The notes beneath the pieces were generated by a model. That model saw nothing but the letters and a program-made list of their open reading frames with translations. It was not told the DNA's origin and did no database searches. Source: Paraburkholderia sartisoli (lineage in GTDB: Bacteria > Pseudomonadota > Gammaproteobacteria > Burkholderiales > Burkholderiaceae). Taken from it: 64,000 nt of DNA. A program made the position numbers and the translations under genes. Location of the stretch: positions 1-64,000 of the forward strand of contig NZ_FNRQ01000007.1 of the NCBI RefSeq assembly GCF_900107685.1. The letters are read 5' to 3'. Below are positions 10,952 through 18,777 of this stretch, piece after piece (position 1 is the first letter of the stretch; each line of letters opens with the position of its first letter).

Positions 10952-12508
10952 ATGCGCCCACTGTTTCGCCGACTCCTGCTACTGTTCCACGCCTTGCGCT
11001 ACGGCGCGCGGCTCGTCTGGCTCGCGGCGCCGGAACACCACAAGCTGCGCTGGGCCGCGACACTTGCAAGCCGTCTGCATGAATCGGACAAGGCGCGCGC
11101 AAGCCTGCATGGCGTGCTGCCGCAACTCGGCCCGCTCGCCAGCGCGTTTGCCGCCGCGCTCACCGAACATCCGGAACTCGCGAGCGGCACGCTGCACGAC
11201 GTGATCGACGCCGTCGACCACATGCAGGCGCCGCTACCGCCGCAAGAGGTGGAACGCGCGCTGGAGGCGGCCTTCGGACGCCCGCTCGCCACGCTGTTCG
11301 CATCGGTCGATCTCGTGCCGGCGCGCAACGGCTTTGCCGAACAGACGCATATCGCGCGTCTGGTCGCGCCCGTCGATGGTCACTGCAATGTGTCGATCAA
11401 GCTGCTGCGCGCGGCGGAAGTCGAGCAGATCGGCGACGAGGCCGCGCTCCTGCGCTGGGTCGCGCGCTGGCTCGAGAAGTTTTCCGGCACCGCGCGCCGC
11501 CTGCAACTGCGGGCGCTCGCCGGATCGTTCACGCAGGAATTGCTACGCCGCTTCGACCTGCGCGCCGAAGCGGCCAATTTCAGCCAGACCGGCCATCACT
11601 TCGAGCGCGATACGCGGATCGCCGTGCCAGCCGTGATCTGGGATCTGTGTACGCCCACCACGCTCGTCGCGCAGCGGATCGACACCTTGTCGGTCGCGAA
11701 CGTCATCGGACTGCACGCGCATCACATCAAGCTCGCGACGCTCGCGGCGCATATCATCGAAGTGGTCAGCGAGCAGGCGTTCGAGCATGGCTTCTTTCAC
11801 GCGGCGCTCGACGCCGAACGCGTGCGGGTGAGCATCGAGCCCGATACGTGCGGACGCCTCGTGCTGGCGGATTTCGCGATCATGTCGAGCCTCTCCTCGC
11901 AGGAGCGCCACTTCTTCGTTCATGGCGCGAGCGCGCTCTTCGAGCAGCAATACGGGCAACTCGCCGACCTGCACCGTGATGCCGGTCACGTGCCGTCCAG
12001 CACGCGCACCGAGGTGCTCGAAGCGGAACTGCGCACCCGCGCGGAAGCCCATTTCGCGGATGAACCCGAAGCGCGTTCAGCCGGCGCGCTGTTCCATCAC
12101 CTCCTGCATGCGGTGCAGCCATTCGAGGGCGCCGTGTCTCCGCGCCTCGCGAATGCGCAGCGCTCGTTCGAGCAGGCCGAGACGCTGGCGCGCGCGTTAC
12201 ACCCCGGCGTCGATACCTGGAACATCGCGCGGCGCACGCTCGCGGGCATCGCGCGACGCGATCTCGGTCATCGCGGCTGGATCAGGCGCCTTTCGCAGGA
12301 ATTGCCGCACCTCGCGCATATCGTGCCGCGCATGCCGCAACTGGCCGTGCTCTACCTCCAGCATCAGCACGACCAGACACACGCGCAGCGCGATGCCGAA
12401 CTCACGCGCGAACTGCGCCGCGAAATCAGGCGCACCCGCGCGCTGCTCTGGGCGTGCGCCGTGGGCGGCGCCATGCTGGGCGCAGGCGCGATTCTGTTCG
12501 CGCAGTAA
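10952..12508 (+). CDS. UbiB/ABC1-like protein with degraded kinase motifs
   Basis: The about 518-residue product follows the layout of UbiB/ABC1/AarF atypical kinases: an N-terminal helical region, a beta-strand with the phosphate-binding lysine (VSIKLLRAAE), the stretch ELLRRFDLRAEAANF, which matches the UbiB region around its conserved ELN..REA segment, and a C-terminal membrane helix (LLWACAVGGAMLGAGAILF). Catalytic motifs are eroded: the loop HADMHPGN of UbiB reads HAALDAERV, and DFG reads DFA. The KxGQ motif is not recognisable. It is probably a membrane-anchored pseudokinase with no clear substrate. The start at 10952 is a guess; an ATG at 10925 is also in frame. Confidence 0.6.
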   Translation: MRPLFRRLLLLFHALRYGARLVWLAAPEHHKLRWAATLASRLHESDKARASLHGVLPQLGPLASAFAAALTEHPELASGTLHDVIDAVDHMQAPLPPQEVERALEAAFGRPLATLFASVDLVPARNGFAEQTHIARLVAPVDGHCNVSIKLLRAAEVEQIGDEAALLRWVARWLEKFSGTARRLQLRALAGSFTQELLRRFDLRAEAANFSQTGHHFERDTRIAVPAVIWDLCTPTTLVAQRIDTLSVANVIGLHAHHIKLATLAAHIIEVVSEQAFEHGFFHAALDAERVRVSIEPDTCGRLVLADFAIMSSLSSQERHFFVHGASALFEQQYGQLADLHRDAGHVPSSTRTEVLEAELRTRAEAHFADEPEARSAGALFHHLLHAVQPFEGAVSPRLANAQRSFEQAETLARALHPGVDTWNIARRTLAGIARRDLGHRGWIRRLSQELPHLAHIVPRMPQLAVLYLQHQHDQTHAQRDAELTRELRREIRRTRALLWACAVGGAMLGAGAILFAQ

Positions 12509-12630
12509 CGCCGGCCGACTTCCCGCGCGCATCGCCCGGCTCACGCGACACAGTGCAGGTTCGAACAAGACGCCGCTTTCACGGTGGATCACACTGCCGT
12601 TTTCGTTCGTCGCGAGCCGTTCGCCGTTCC

Positions 12631-13509
12631 ATGTCCGTCGCCATCAATGCTGTGCTGTTCGTCGTGCTGTGGTCGACGGGCTTCGTGGTCGCCCGCGCGA
12701 TCACACCGTTTGCCGACCCGAATCTCTTTCTGCTGGCACGCTTTGGTGGAACCGCCGCGCTCTTCACGCTCGTGGCACTCGCGACGCGTGCCGCGTGGCC
12801 ACGCGGCCGCGATCTGGGCAAGCATCTGCTCGCCGGTGCGTTGTTGCAGGGCGTGTATCTCGGCGCCGGCTACTGGGCCGTCGCGCAGGGGCTGAGCGCG
12901 GGCGTGATGGCGCTACTCGGCGCGCTCCAGCCATTGCTGACCGCCGCCGTCGCCGCGCCGCTCCTTGGCGAACGCCTGTCCCCGCGCGGCTGGAGCGGCA
13001 TGGCGCTTGGCCTGACCGGCGTCGCGCTCGTACTGGAGCCGAAACTCGCCGTCGCCGGTGCCGGTGTGCCCGTGCCGCACGGCAGCGCGCCACCGTGGCT
13101 CGTCATCGTCATTTCGGTTCTTGCTGTCTTTTCGATCACGGCGGGCACGCTGTTTCAGAAGACGTCGCTCGCGAAGGCCGACATACGCAGCGCGAGCGCC
13201 GTGCAGAATCTGGGCGCGGCCGCCGTCGCCGCAGTGCTGGCACTGGCGCTCGGCGAGCATCGCTGGATTTCCTCGGCACCGCTGTGGGCATCGCTTGCGT
13301 GGGGCATCGTGATGCTTTCGGGCGTCAGCGTGACGCTGCTTGTCTGGATGGTCCGGCGCGGCGACGCGTCGCGCGCGACGGCGCTCCTGTTTCTCGCGCC
13401 GCCACTTGCCGCCTTCGAAGGCTATATCGGTTTCGGCGAAATGCTGCTGCCCGTGCAGATCGCTGGTTTCGTGTTTGCGCTCGCAGGCGTCTGGCTCGCA
13501 CGGTCCTGA
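12631..13509 (+). CDS. EamA/DMT-family transporter
   Basis: 292-residue inner-membrane protein with about ten hydrophobic segments arranged as two EamA repeats, each ending with a typical helix pair (GVMALLGALQPLLTAAVAAPLLGERL in the first, LFLAPPLAAFEGYIGFGEMLLPVQIAG in the second). Family members export metabolites or amino acids. The ATG at 12631 (MSVAINAVLF) places the first helix at the N-terminus, where the family has it, so the longer upstream frame is rejected. It follows the UbiB-like gene by 122 bases on the same strand. The substrate is unknown. Confidence 0.85.
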   Translation: MSVAINAVLFVVLWSTGFVVARAITPFADPNLFLLARFGGTAALFTLVALATRAAWPRGRDLGKHLLAGALLQGVYLGAGYWAVAQGLSAGVMALLGALQPLLTAAVAAPLLGERLSPRGWSGMALGLTGVALVLEPKLAVAGAGVPVPHGSAPPWLVIVISVLAVFSITAGTLFQKTSLAKADIRSASAVQNLGAAAVAAVLALALGEHRWISSAPLWASLAWGIVMLSGVSVTLLVWMVRRGDASRATALLFLAPPLAAFEGYIGFGEMLLPVQIAGFVFALAGVWLARS

Positions 13510-13675
13510 CCGTGGCGCGTCGCTTCGCGTGACGTTGAGTTACGTTGCGTCGCGTTGCATCGCGTGATCGTGACGCATCAGAACGGGGCCGCGACAGCAA
13601 GCCCGGTGCGCGGCGCACGCTTGATCCGCCCTCGCGGACAACACCGACCGCTCCCAGACCAGATTGCGTGGTGCG

Positions 13676-14857
13676 TCAGTCCGCGTTGTCGCCGCCGGCT
13701 GGTATTTTCGCGTGGGCCTTGCTGCCAGGCGCCGGTGACCACGCGGGCCGCGTCTTGCGCTGCGAATCGACCACGACGATGTAACGTCCCGCCCACGGCG
13801 TGACCTGCCGGTCCGAGTGCAGCACCCAGAGCGACCGGCCGGACGCGACGAGCGCTTCGTATTCGGCGTCGAGAATGCCGTGATGATCGAGAAACACATT
13901 CAGCGACGCGGGAATGCGCACGCATCCCTTCGAATGGCGGATGCCAAGCAACGGTTCGAGCCGGTCGGGATCGGTTGCGTGCATCTGGAAGCGCATCTGC
14001 GACACGCCGCCCTTCCCCCAGCCGCGCTCGCCTTCGGCCCAGCCCAGATCGAAAATGCGCATGTCACGCTTGCCGTAGCCGCGAATGCCGTTCTGGTTCA
14101 TCGTGCCTTCGGCGCGAAAGTCCATGTTGTCGGGCGTATGCTCGAAAACGCCGAGCGGCGTGATGAAATGATCGAATTCGCCAGGCCGGCCCGTCGCGAC
14201 CGGTGACGCGCCGATCATCTGCCATTTGTCAGCCGGCGTCGCGCGGAAATAGATGAAGAGTGCCTGCACGTTGGCGCTGCGGTCCACCAGCACCACATAT
14301 TCACCCGCCAGGCCGCCAAGATCTTTTGCCGCCAGCGCCGCCTGCAGGCGCGCGCCATACGCGGCCTGATCCGCCGCCGGGACCTTCAGGCGACGCGTGA
14401 CTTCGCGTGCGAACGCATTGCGCATGAGCAGCGCCCGGCGCGGATCGACCACGCTGCGGGCCTCGGGTGCGGGTGCGGGTGCGGGTGCGGGTGCCGATGC
14501 GGGTGCCGATGCGGGTGCCGATGCGGGGGCCGATGCGGGTGCCGATGCGGGCACCGATACCGATGGCGATGCCGACGCGGGCCCGGATGAGCTTGCCGGC
14601 ATGGCAGGTGTTGCGGGAAGCAGCGGCGGCATCGGCCGCGCCATCGACGCCGCGCCGCTGGCCGGCGTTGCCGTCACGACCGATGCGGGGCTGGCGGCAA
14701 ACGCGAACGCGCACGACAATGCACACACCGAAGCCACGGCCGCGGGGCCCATCCAGCGATAACGCCGGTCGAATTGCCGAACGCCGGAAGACCTGGCGCC
14801 CACGACTGTTGTTCGATGTTTTACGTCGGCCTGATCAGGACATGTGTCGATGTTCAT
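13676..14857 (-). CDS. L,D-transpeptidase (YkuD domain) with Ala/Pro/Ser-rich linker
   Basis: Exported cell-wall enzyme of about 393 residues from the ATG at 14857. After an N-terminal hydrophobic segment (PAAVASVCALSCAFAFA, a signal peptide or anchor) comes a low-complexity SAPA linker encoded by a 12-bp DNA repeat, then a YkuD catalytic domain. The active site is HSKGCVRIP, with the nucleophilic cysteine and the His/Arg typical of the family. The family cross-links peptidoglycan or attaches lipoproteins. The exact start is uncertain because a second in-frame ATG (MGPAAV) lies 35 codons downstream and would give a more standard signal peptide. Confidence 0.8.
   Translation of the reverse strand: MNIDTCPDQADVKHRTTVVGARSSGVRQFDRRYRWMGPAAVASVCALSCAFAFAASPASVVTATPASGAASMARPMPPLLPATPAMPASSSGPASASPSVSVPASAPASAPASAPASAPASAPAPAPAPAPEARSVVDPRRALLMRNAFAREVTRRLKVPAADQAAYGARLQAALAAKDLGGLAGEYVVLVDRSANVQALFIYFRATPADKWQMIGASPVATGRPGEFDHFITPLGVFEHTPDNMDFRAEGTMNQNGIRGYGKRDMRIFDLGWAEGERGWGKGGVSQMRFQMHATDPDRLEPLLGIRHSKGCVRIPASLNVFLDHHGILDAEYEALVASGRSLWVLHSDRQVTPWAGRYIVVVDSQRKTRPAWSPAPGSKAHAKIPAGGDNAD
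14465..14575. repeat. Short tandem repeat encoding the SAPA linker
   Basis: On the plus strand several GGGTGC hexamers are followed by about six copies of the 12-mer GCGGGTGCCGAT, with small variations in the last copies. On the minus strand this encodes the Ala/Pro/Ser-rich linker of the L,D-transpeptidase. Such a repeat can change copy number by slippage, and each 12-bp unit keeps the frame, so linker length could vary between strains. Confidence 0.85.
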
Positions 14858-15071
14858 CTCGTCTCTTCGGGCGAGCCCGGTTTTGAATTTAACGCTATCA
14901 ACCAGCACGCGAGAGGCTCCAGACATATTACCAGGATTGTTCGTCGTGACGATCAGGTATTGAACGTTGACCGGCGAACGGGACGTTAGCCACCACACGG
15001 CGACTGCCCCGAATCACACATTGCGCGATACTCACAAGACGAAATCCGTCAAATACGCCAAAGGAAAACCG

Positions 15072-15923
15072 ATGACACCGCCAGATTCCGTCCTGCTTCA
15101 ACGGCGCATTATCGAAGAACTGCATGTCGCCCAGCGATTCGACGCAGCGGATGAAATTGAAAGACGGGTCGCGTTTCTCGCGCGCTATCTGCACGACAAC
15201 GGACTGAAGACCTACGTGCTCGGCATCAGCGGCGGCGTCGATTCGACGACTGCGGGACGGCTCGCGCAACTTGCCGTCGAACGTCTACGGGCGGACGGGC
15301 ACGAGGCACGTTTCATTGCGATGCGCCTGCCATACGGCACGCAACACGACGAAGAGGACGCCCAGCAATCGCTCGCGTTCATCCGCGCCGACGAAAATCT
15401 GACCGTCGACATCAAAGCCGCCGCCGATGCCATGCTGGCCGCCGTTGCCGCCGGCGGCACGCCGTTCAGCGACGCCGCGCATCAGGACTTCGTCCTTGGC
15501 AACATCAAGGCGCGCCAGCGGATGATCGCGCAGTACGCGGTGGCCGGCGCGCGGGCCGGCGTCGTGATCGGCACCGATCATGCGGCTGAATCCGTGATGG
15601 GGTTCTTTACGAAATTCGGCGATGGCGGGGCCGACGTATTGCCGCTGGCGGGGCTGAACAAACGCCGGGTGCGCGAACTGGCGCATGCACTGGGCGCCAC
15701 GGAAGCCATGGCGTCGAAGACACCTACGGCGGATCTGGAAACGCTGCGTCCACTACGCCCCGACGAAGATGCGTATGGCATCACCTACGAGCAAATCGAC
15801 GATTTTCTGGAGGGCAAGCCAGTCAGCGACGCGGCGTACGAGACCGTTTTCCGCTTCTATCACGCAACGCGACACAAGCGGGCGCTGCCCTATACGCCAT
15901 TCGACTGGCCTTTGAACGAATAG
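15072..15923 (+). CDS. nadE: NH3-dependent NAD+ synthetase
   Basis: Converts nicotinic acid adenine dinucleotide to NAD+ using ATP and ammonia. The 283 residues match the short, ammonia-dependent class (E. coli 275 residues); no glutaminase domain is present. The PP-loop is [10 protein letters not shown], and [22 protein letters not shown] is the conserved synthetase segment. The ATG at 15072 has AAAGGA upstream at good spacing. It stands alone and is followed by a strong hairpin. Confidence 0.93.
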   Translation: MTPPDSVLLQRRIIEELHVAQRFDAADEIERRVAFLARYLHDNGLKTYVLGISGGVDSTTAGRLAQLAVERLRADGHEARFIAMRLPYGTQHDEEDAQQSLAFIRADENLTVDIKAAADAMLAAVAAGGTPFSDAAHQDFVLGNIKARQRMIAQYAVAGARAGVVIGTDHAAESVMGFFTKFGDGGADVLPLAGLNKRRVRELAHALGATEAMASKTPTADLETLRPLRPDEDAYGITYEQIDDFLEGKPVSDAAYETVFRFYHATRHKRALPYTPFDWPLNE

Positions 15924-15944
15924 CGGAACAGCGACTGGAAAGCA

Positions 15945-15980
15945 CAACGCGCATCGACACGGGAGCGTCGATGCGCGTTG
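15945..15980. terminator. Hairpin between convergent nadE and the RRM-like gene
   Basis: A perfect 14-bp stem (CAACGCGCATCGAC with its complement GTCGATGCGCGTTG) surrounds an 8-base loop, 22 bases after the nadE stop. No T-run follows on either strand, so it may act as a transcript-end protector or a bidirectional terminator for the two convergent genes rather than a classic Rho-independent site. Confidence 0.6.
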
Positions 15981-16037
15981 AACAAGTGCTGAAGATGACT
16001 GGACGATCAGGCAAGCACGACGAACCGGCTCACTGTT

Positions 16038-16307
16038 TCACTGTTGCCGCCCGGGCGGTTCGTCACTAAATATCGAGGAGCTGGCTTCGAGTGCCGCGCC
16101 GTTCAGATGGAGCGCGTTAACCTGCCGCGCGATGACCTCACCGACGTACGGCACACTCGCGTCCAGCTCGACGACGGCATATGCAGTGGACGTACCGATC
16201 TCGTGTACCTGGATCCCGGACGCGTAGTGTCCTAACTCTTTCCTGAGAAAGTCACTCACTTCCTGCTCGGTACACGACTTCGGAATATTCCTGACGGTAA
16301 GATTCAT
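16038..16307 (-). CDS. Small RRM-like putative RNA-binding protein
   Basis: This 89-residue protein starts MNLTVRNIPKSCTEQEVSDFL, resembling the first strand and helix of an RNA-recognition motif (RNP2-like LTVRNI). The later segment TAYAVVEL sits where RNP1 would be, but lacks its usual aromatic/basic pattern. An RRM fold is plausible, and RNA binding is unproven. It lies 12 bases downstream of a 41-codon membrane-peptide gene on the same strand, probably in one transcript. Confidence 0.6.
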   Translation of the reverse strand: MNLTVRNIPKSCTEQEVSDFLRKELGHYASGIQVHEIGTSTAYAVVELDASVPYVGEVIARQVNALHLNGAALEASSSIFSDEPPGRQQ

Positions 16308-16319
16308 GGCGAACCACGG

Positions 16320-16445
16320 TTACCGGTTACGCCGCTCACTACTGCGCACACGAACCGGCTGCAGGCGTTCACGCCTGTTTTTCGCAGCCGCATGACGGAT
16401 AATCGCCGCGCCGAGCAACGCCACCGAGATATAAAGAATAATCAT
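16320..16445 (-). CDS. Small single-span membrane protein, 41 residues
   Basis: A short ORF on the minus strand encodes MIILYISVALLGAAIIRHAA followed by a strongly basic tail (KNRRERLQPVRVRSSERRNR). A good ribosome site AGGGGAG lies 7 bases before the ATG at 16445. The first 16 residues form one hydrophobic helix and the remainder is cationic, a pattern common in small inner-membrane proteins with the basic end inside. It precedes the RRM-like gene by 12 bases. No family is recognised. The ribosome site and composition make it likely real. Confidence 0.6.
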   Translation of the reverse strand: MIILYISVALLGAAIIRHAAAKNRRERLQPVRVRSSERRNR

Positions 16446-16469
16446 TTCAAATCTCCCCTATGCATTTCG

Positions 16470-16483
16470 TCCTGATATCAGGA
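16470..16483. promoter_or_regulatory. 14-bp perfect palindrome upstream of the micro-protein gene
   Basis: TCCTGATATCAGGA is perfectly symmetric and lies 25-38 bases before the ATG of the 41-residue membrane protein on the minus strand. Its position fits an operator at or near the promoter, or a short 5' UTR element. The binding factor is unknown. Confidence 0.45.
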
Positions 16484-16985
16484 TAGTCAGAACCTGCTTC
16501 AAATGCGATGCGACAATTTGCCATGACATAAGGCGACCGGCAGTTTCAACGGCATCAGGGCACTCGGACCCATTCAAAAAACGCTGATGTGCCTCGCTCA
16601 TGCGCCATACAAGACGTTGTTAATGAACTGTACCTGATTGAGCGACAAAAAAATCGCAAGAACCATTTTTTTCACGATCCTTTTCATGACCTGTCGCACA
16701 GGGCCGAAACGGGGGTAGCAGGCGTCGATTGCCATAAAACGGGCATTCCGGCGGGTTATCGAGGTTGTACGGGTTGTTTTACGGGGCGGCTGGCGTGCGC
16801 ATCGAATGTGACACGACGGCATCGTCCGCCGCCATGCGGTGGGCGAGCACGAGGAAAAGGGCTGCACGCGGTTACGCCGTGGCGAGCCCTTACCAGACTG
16901 TCGCGTGCGTCGCGGTTTGACGCATGTGTGCAGTAACAAGTGAGGCGGCGGGCTGACTTGCGTCAGCTCGCCGTTTCTATCTGCA
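16484..16985. other. Intergenic region with no recognised gene
   Basis: About 500 bases separate the micro-protein pair from the S10 peptidase gene. Overlapping reading frames of about 113 residues exist on both strands near 16590-16940, but neither has a ribosome site or a recognisable family. A-rich stretches (AAAAAAATCGCAAG near 16646) suggest promoter or terminator material. I see no tRNA or structured RNA. Confidence 0.4.
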
Positions 16986-16993
16986 CGCCCTCT

Positions 16994-18649
16994 TCAGCTC
17001 TTGCTGCGCGCCTGCAGAGACCGGATGCGCATCATCGCACCCGTATTGGCGATCGCCGATTCATACATTTTCGCGAGATCGGCCTTGAGCGCCGTACGCG
17101 ATCCGGCGTCGAGGTAAATCATGTGCCCCGACGGATAAAAGCGCGCGGACAGGTTCTGGCGAATCTGATTGCTCACGAGCGGCATTTCCTGCAAATCGAG
17201 GATGGTCTGATAGAACGGTGTGACAAAGTCGTAAAAACCGTTCGCCGACAGCACTTTCAGATCGACATTGAGCGCCATCACCGCAGCCAGATCGCCTGCC
17301 GTGTACAGGATGATATTGCCTTTCGAATCGACTCCCTTCTGCGTACCGGTCGGGTCGATGTGGCCGAAGTCCCAGTTGGCGAAGGCCTGGTCGTTGAGAT
17401 CGGTGAACGAGGAATTCGACGTGAACTTCAACTGTTCATTCAGATAGACATTCCACATCGCCGTGTACACGCCCGTGACGGCTGTCATCGTGGGATCGTT
17501 GCCGCCCGAATTCGGGTCGATCTTGCCGGCGATGCCCGTTTCGATTCCGGTGACGCGGCCGTCATACTCCCCAAGCGCAAGCCCCTTCGATTTCAGCAGC
17601 GTGGTCAGGAAAAGAGAATTGCCCCGACTGTCGTAACCTGCGATATCGAGACTCCATGCGAGCAGGGTGGTCTTGTCGATACCGGTGTATTCGCTCAGCT
17701 TTTCGACCGTCGCGCTGTCGGTGGTCGGGAACTTGCGCAGCGCGGCCAGGTAGTCGGTGCGCGCGAACTGGGCCACTTCTTCAGCGAACGCGCCGAGATC
17801 GGTCGGCGTTGGCGCGACGCCGAGCTTGCGGTGATACCACGCATCCGCGGCCGCGGTGGGCAGCGCACCCACCGGATTGCCCGCCTGGGTGTAATCGAGA
17901 ATCGACGACTGCAGTGTGATGCCGTTCAGATCGACGCCGTCTTCGTGCAGACGGTACGCGAGGACGCAGCTGCGCGCGGTGCCATACGATTCGCCGAACA
18001 GGAACTTCGGCGAATTCCAGCGGCTGTTCTTCGTCAGAAAACGCTTGATGAACTGCTTGATCGAATCGGCGTCCTGATCCACGCCCCAGAAATCGCGGTT
18101 CTTATGCGGTGCGATGGCCGCCGAATAGCCCGTGCCGACCGGGTTGATGAAAACCAGGTCGCTCTTGTCGAGCAGGCTGTCGGGATTGTCTTCCATCGCA
18201 TACGGCGCCGGCGGCGTGAAACCCGGCATCGAGGTCTTGATGCGACGTGGCGCGAACGACCCCAGCAGCACGAACACGGAAGACGACCCCGGACCGCCGT
18301 TATAGAAAAACGTGACCGGGCGCGTTTCTTCCTTCTGGTCGTCCTGCGTGAACGCCACGTAGAACATCTTCGCGCTCGGTAGCGAACTGCTCGAGTCGAC
18401 CGTCACGAGGTGACCTGCTGTCGCCGTGTAGTTGATCTTGCGCCCACCTATCGTGATGGTGTGCTTCGTGATCGCCGCGTTCTCGGTGCTGTCGGTCACG
18501 GCGTCGTCCGGACCGTTGCCGTAGGCGACCGGATCGAAGAACGGCTTGTCTCCTGCCCGATGCGGCACGGCCGCCGCCATTGGCGATGGGGACGCCGCTG
18601 AATTGTGCGGCGACTGTGAACTGCCTGAAGCTGACTCGGGATTCGTCAT
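16994..18649 (-). CDS. Serine carboxypeptidase-like peptidase, family S10
   Basis: 551-residue member of the S10 serine carboxypeptidases, alpha/beta hydrolases that remove C-terminal residues at acid pH. Motifs are the oxyanion segment YNGGPGSSS (116-124), the nucleophile S221 in GESYGTAR, an Asp in ANGFYDFVTP and a His in SGHMIY. The catalytic triad is therefore complete. The N-terminus (MTNPESASGSSQSPHNSAAS) is Ser/Pro-rich and shows no signal peptide, although S10 enzymes are usually secreted or vacuolar. It lies 128 bases downstream of the S53 peptidase gene on the same strand. Confidence 0.88.
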   Translation of the reverse strand: MTNPESASGSSQSPHNSAASPSPMAAAVPHRAGDKPFFDPVAYGNGPDDAVTDSTENAAITKHTITIGGRKINYTATAGHLVTVDSSSSLPSAKMFYVAFTQDDQKEETRPVTFFYNGGPGSSSVFVLLGSFAPRRIKTSMPGFTPPAPYAMEDNPDSLLDKSDLVFINPVGTGYSAAIAPHKNRDFWGVDQDADSIKQFIKRFLTKNSRWNSPKFLFGESYGTARSCVLAYRLHEDGVDLNGITLQSSILDYTQAGNPVGALPTAAADAWYHRKLGVAPTPTDLGAFAEEVAQFARTDYLAALRKFPTTDSATVEKLSEYTGIDKTTLLAWSLDIAGYDSRGNSLFLTTLLKSKGLALGEYDGRVTGIETGIAGKIDPNSGGNDPTMTAVTGVYTAMWNVYLNEQLKFTSNSSFTDLNDQAFANWDFGHIDPTGTQKGVDSKGNIILYTAGDLAAVMALNVDLKVLSANGFYDFVTPFYQTILDLQEMPLVSNQIRQNLSARFYPSGHMIYLDAGSRTALKADLAKMYESAIANTGAMMRIRSLQARSKS

Positions 18650-18777
18650 GATCGCTCCATTGAATTCGTTAACGTCTTGTGAGGTCTTGTGAGTCCTGCA
18701 AGATGCCGTCCATCCTCGACGCCACGCGGACTACCGGCGCCACGCCTTCGTGACTGACCGGCAACCCGCTCGCCGAA

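Noticed and set aside
14465-14575. Short tandem repeats that could be mistaken for a CRISPR array
   Set aside because: Repeat units are 6-12 bp, contiguous without spacers, and lie inside the L,D-transpeptidase coding region.
16589-16939. Opposing ORFs of 113-115 codons in the intergenic region
   Set aside because: Neither has a ribosome site, typical codon use or a recognised family; treated as non-coding.
16940-18382. Plus-strand ORF of about 480 codons opposite the S10 peptidase
   Set aside because: The opposite strand has the complete catalytic triad of S10; this frame has no recognisable features.
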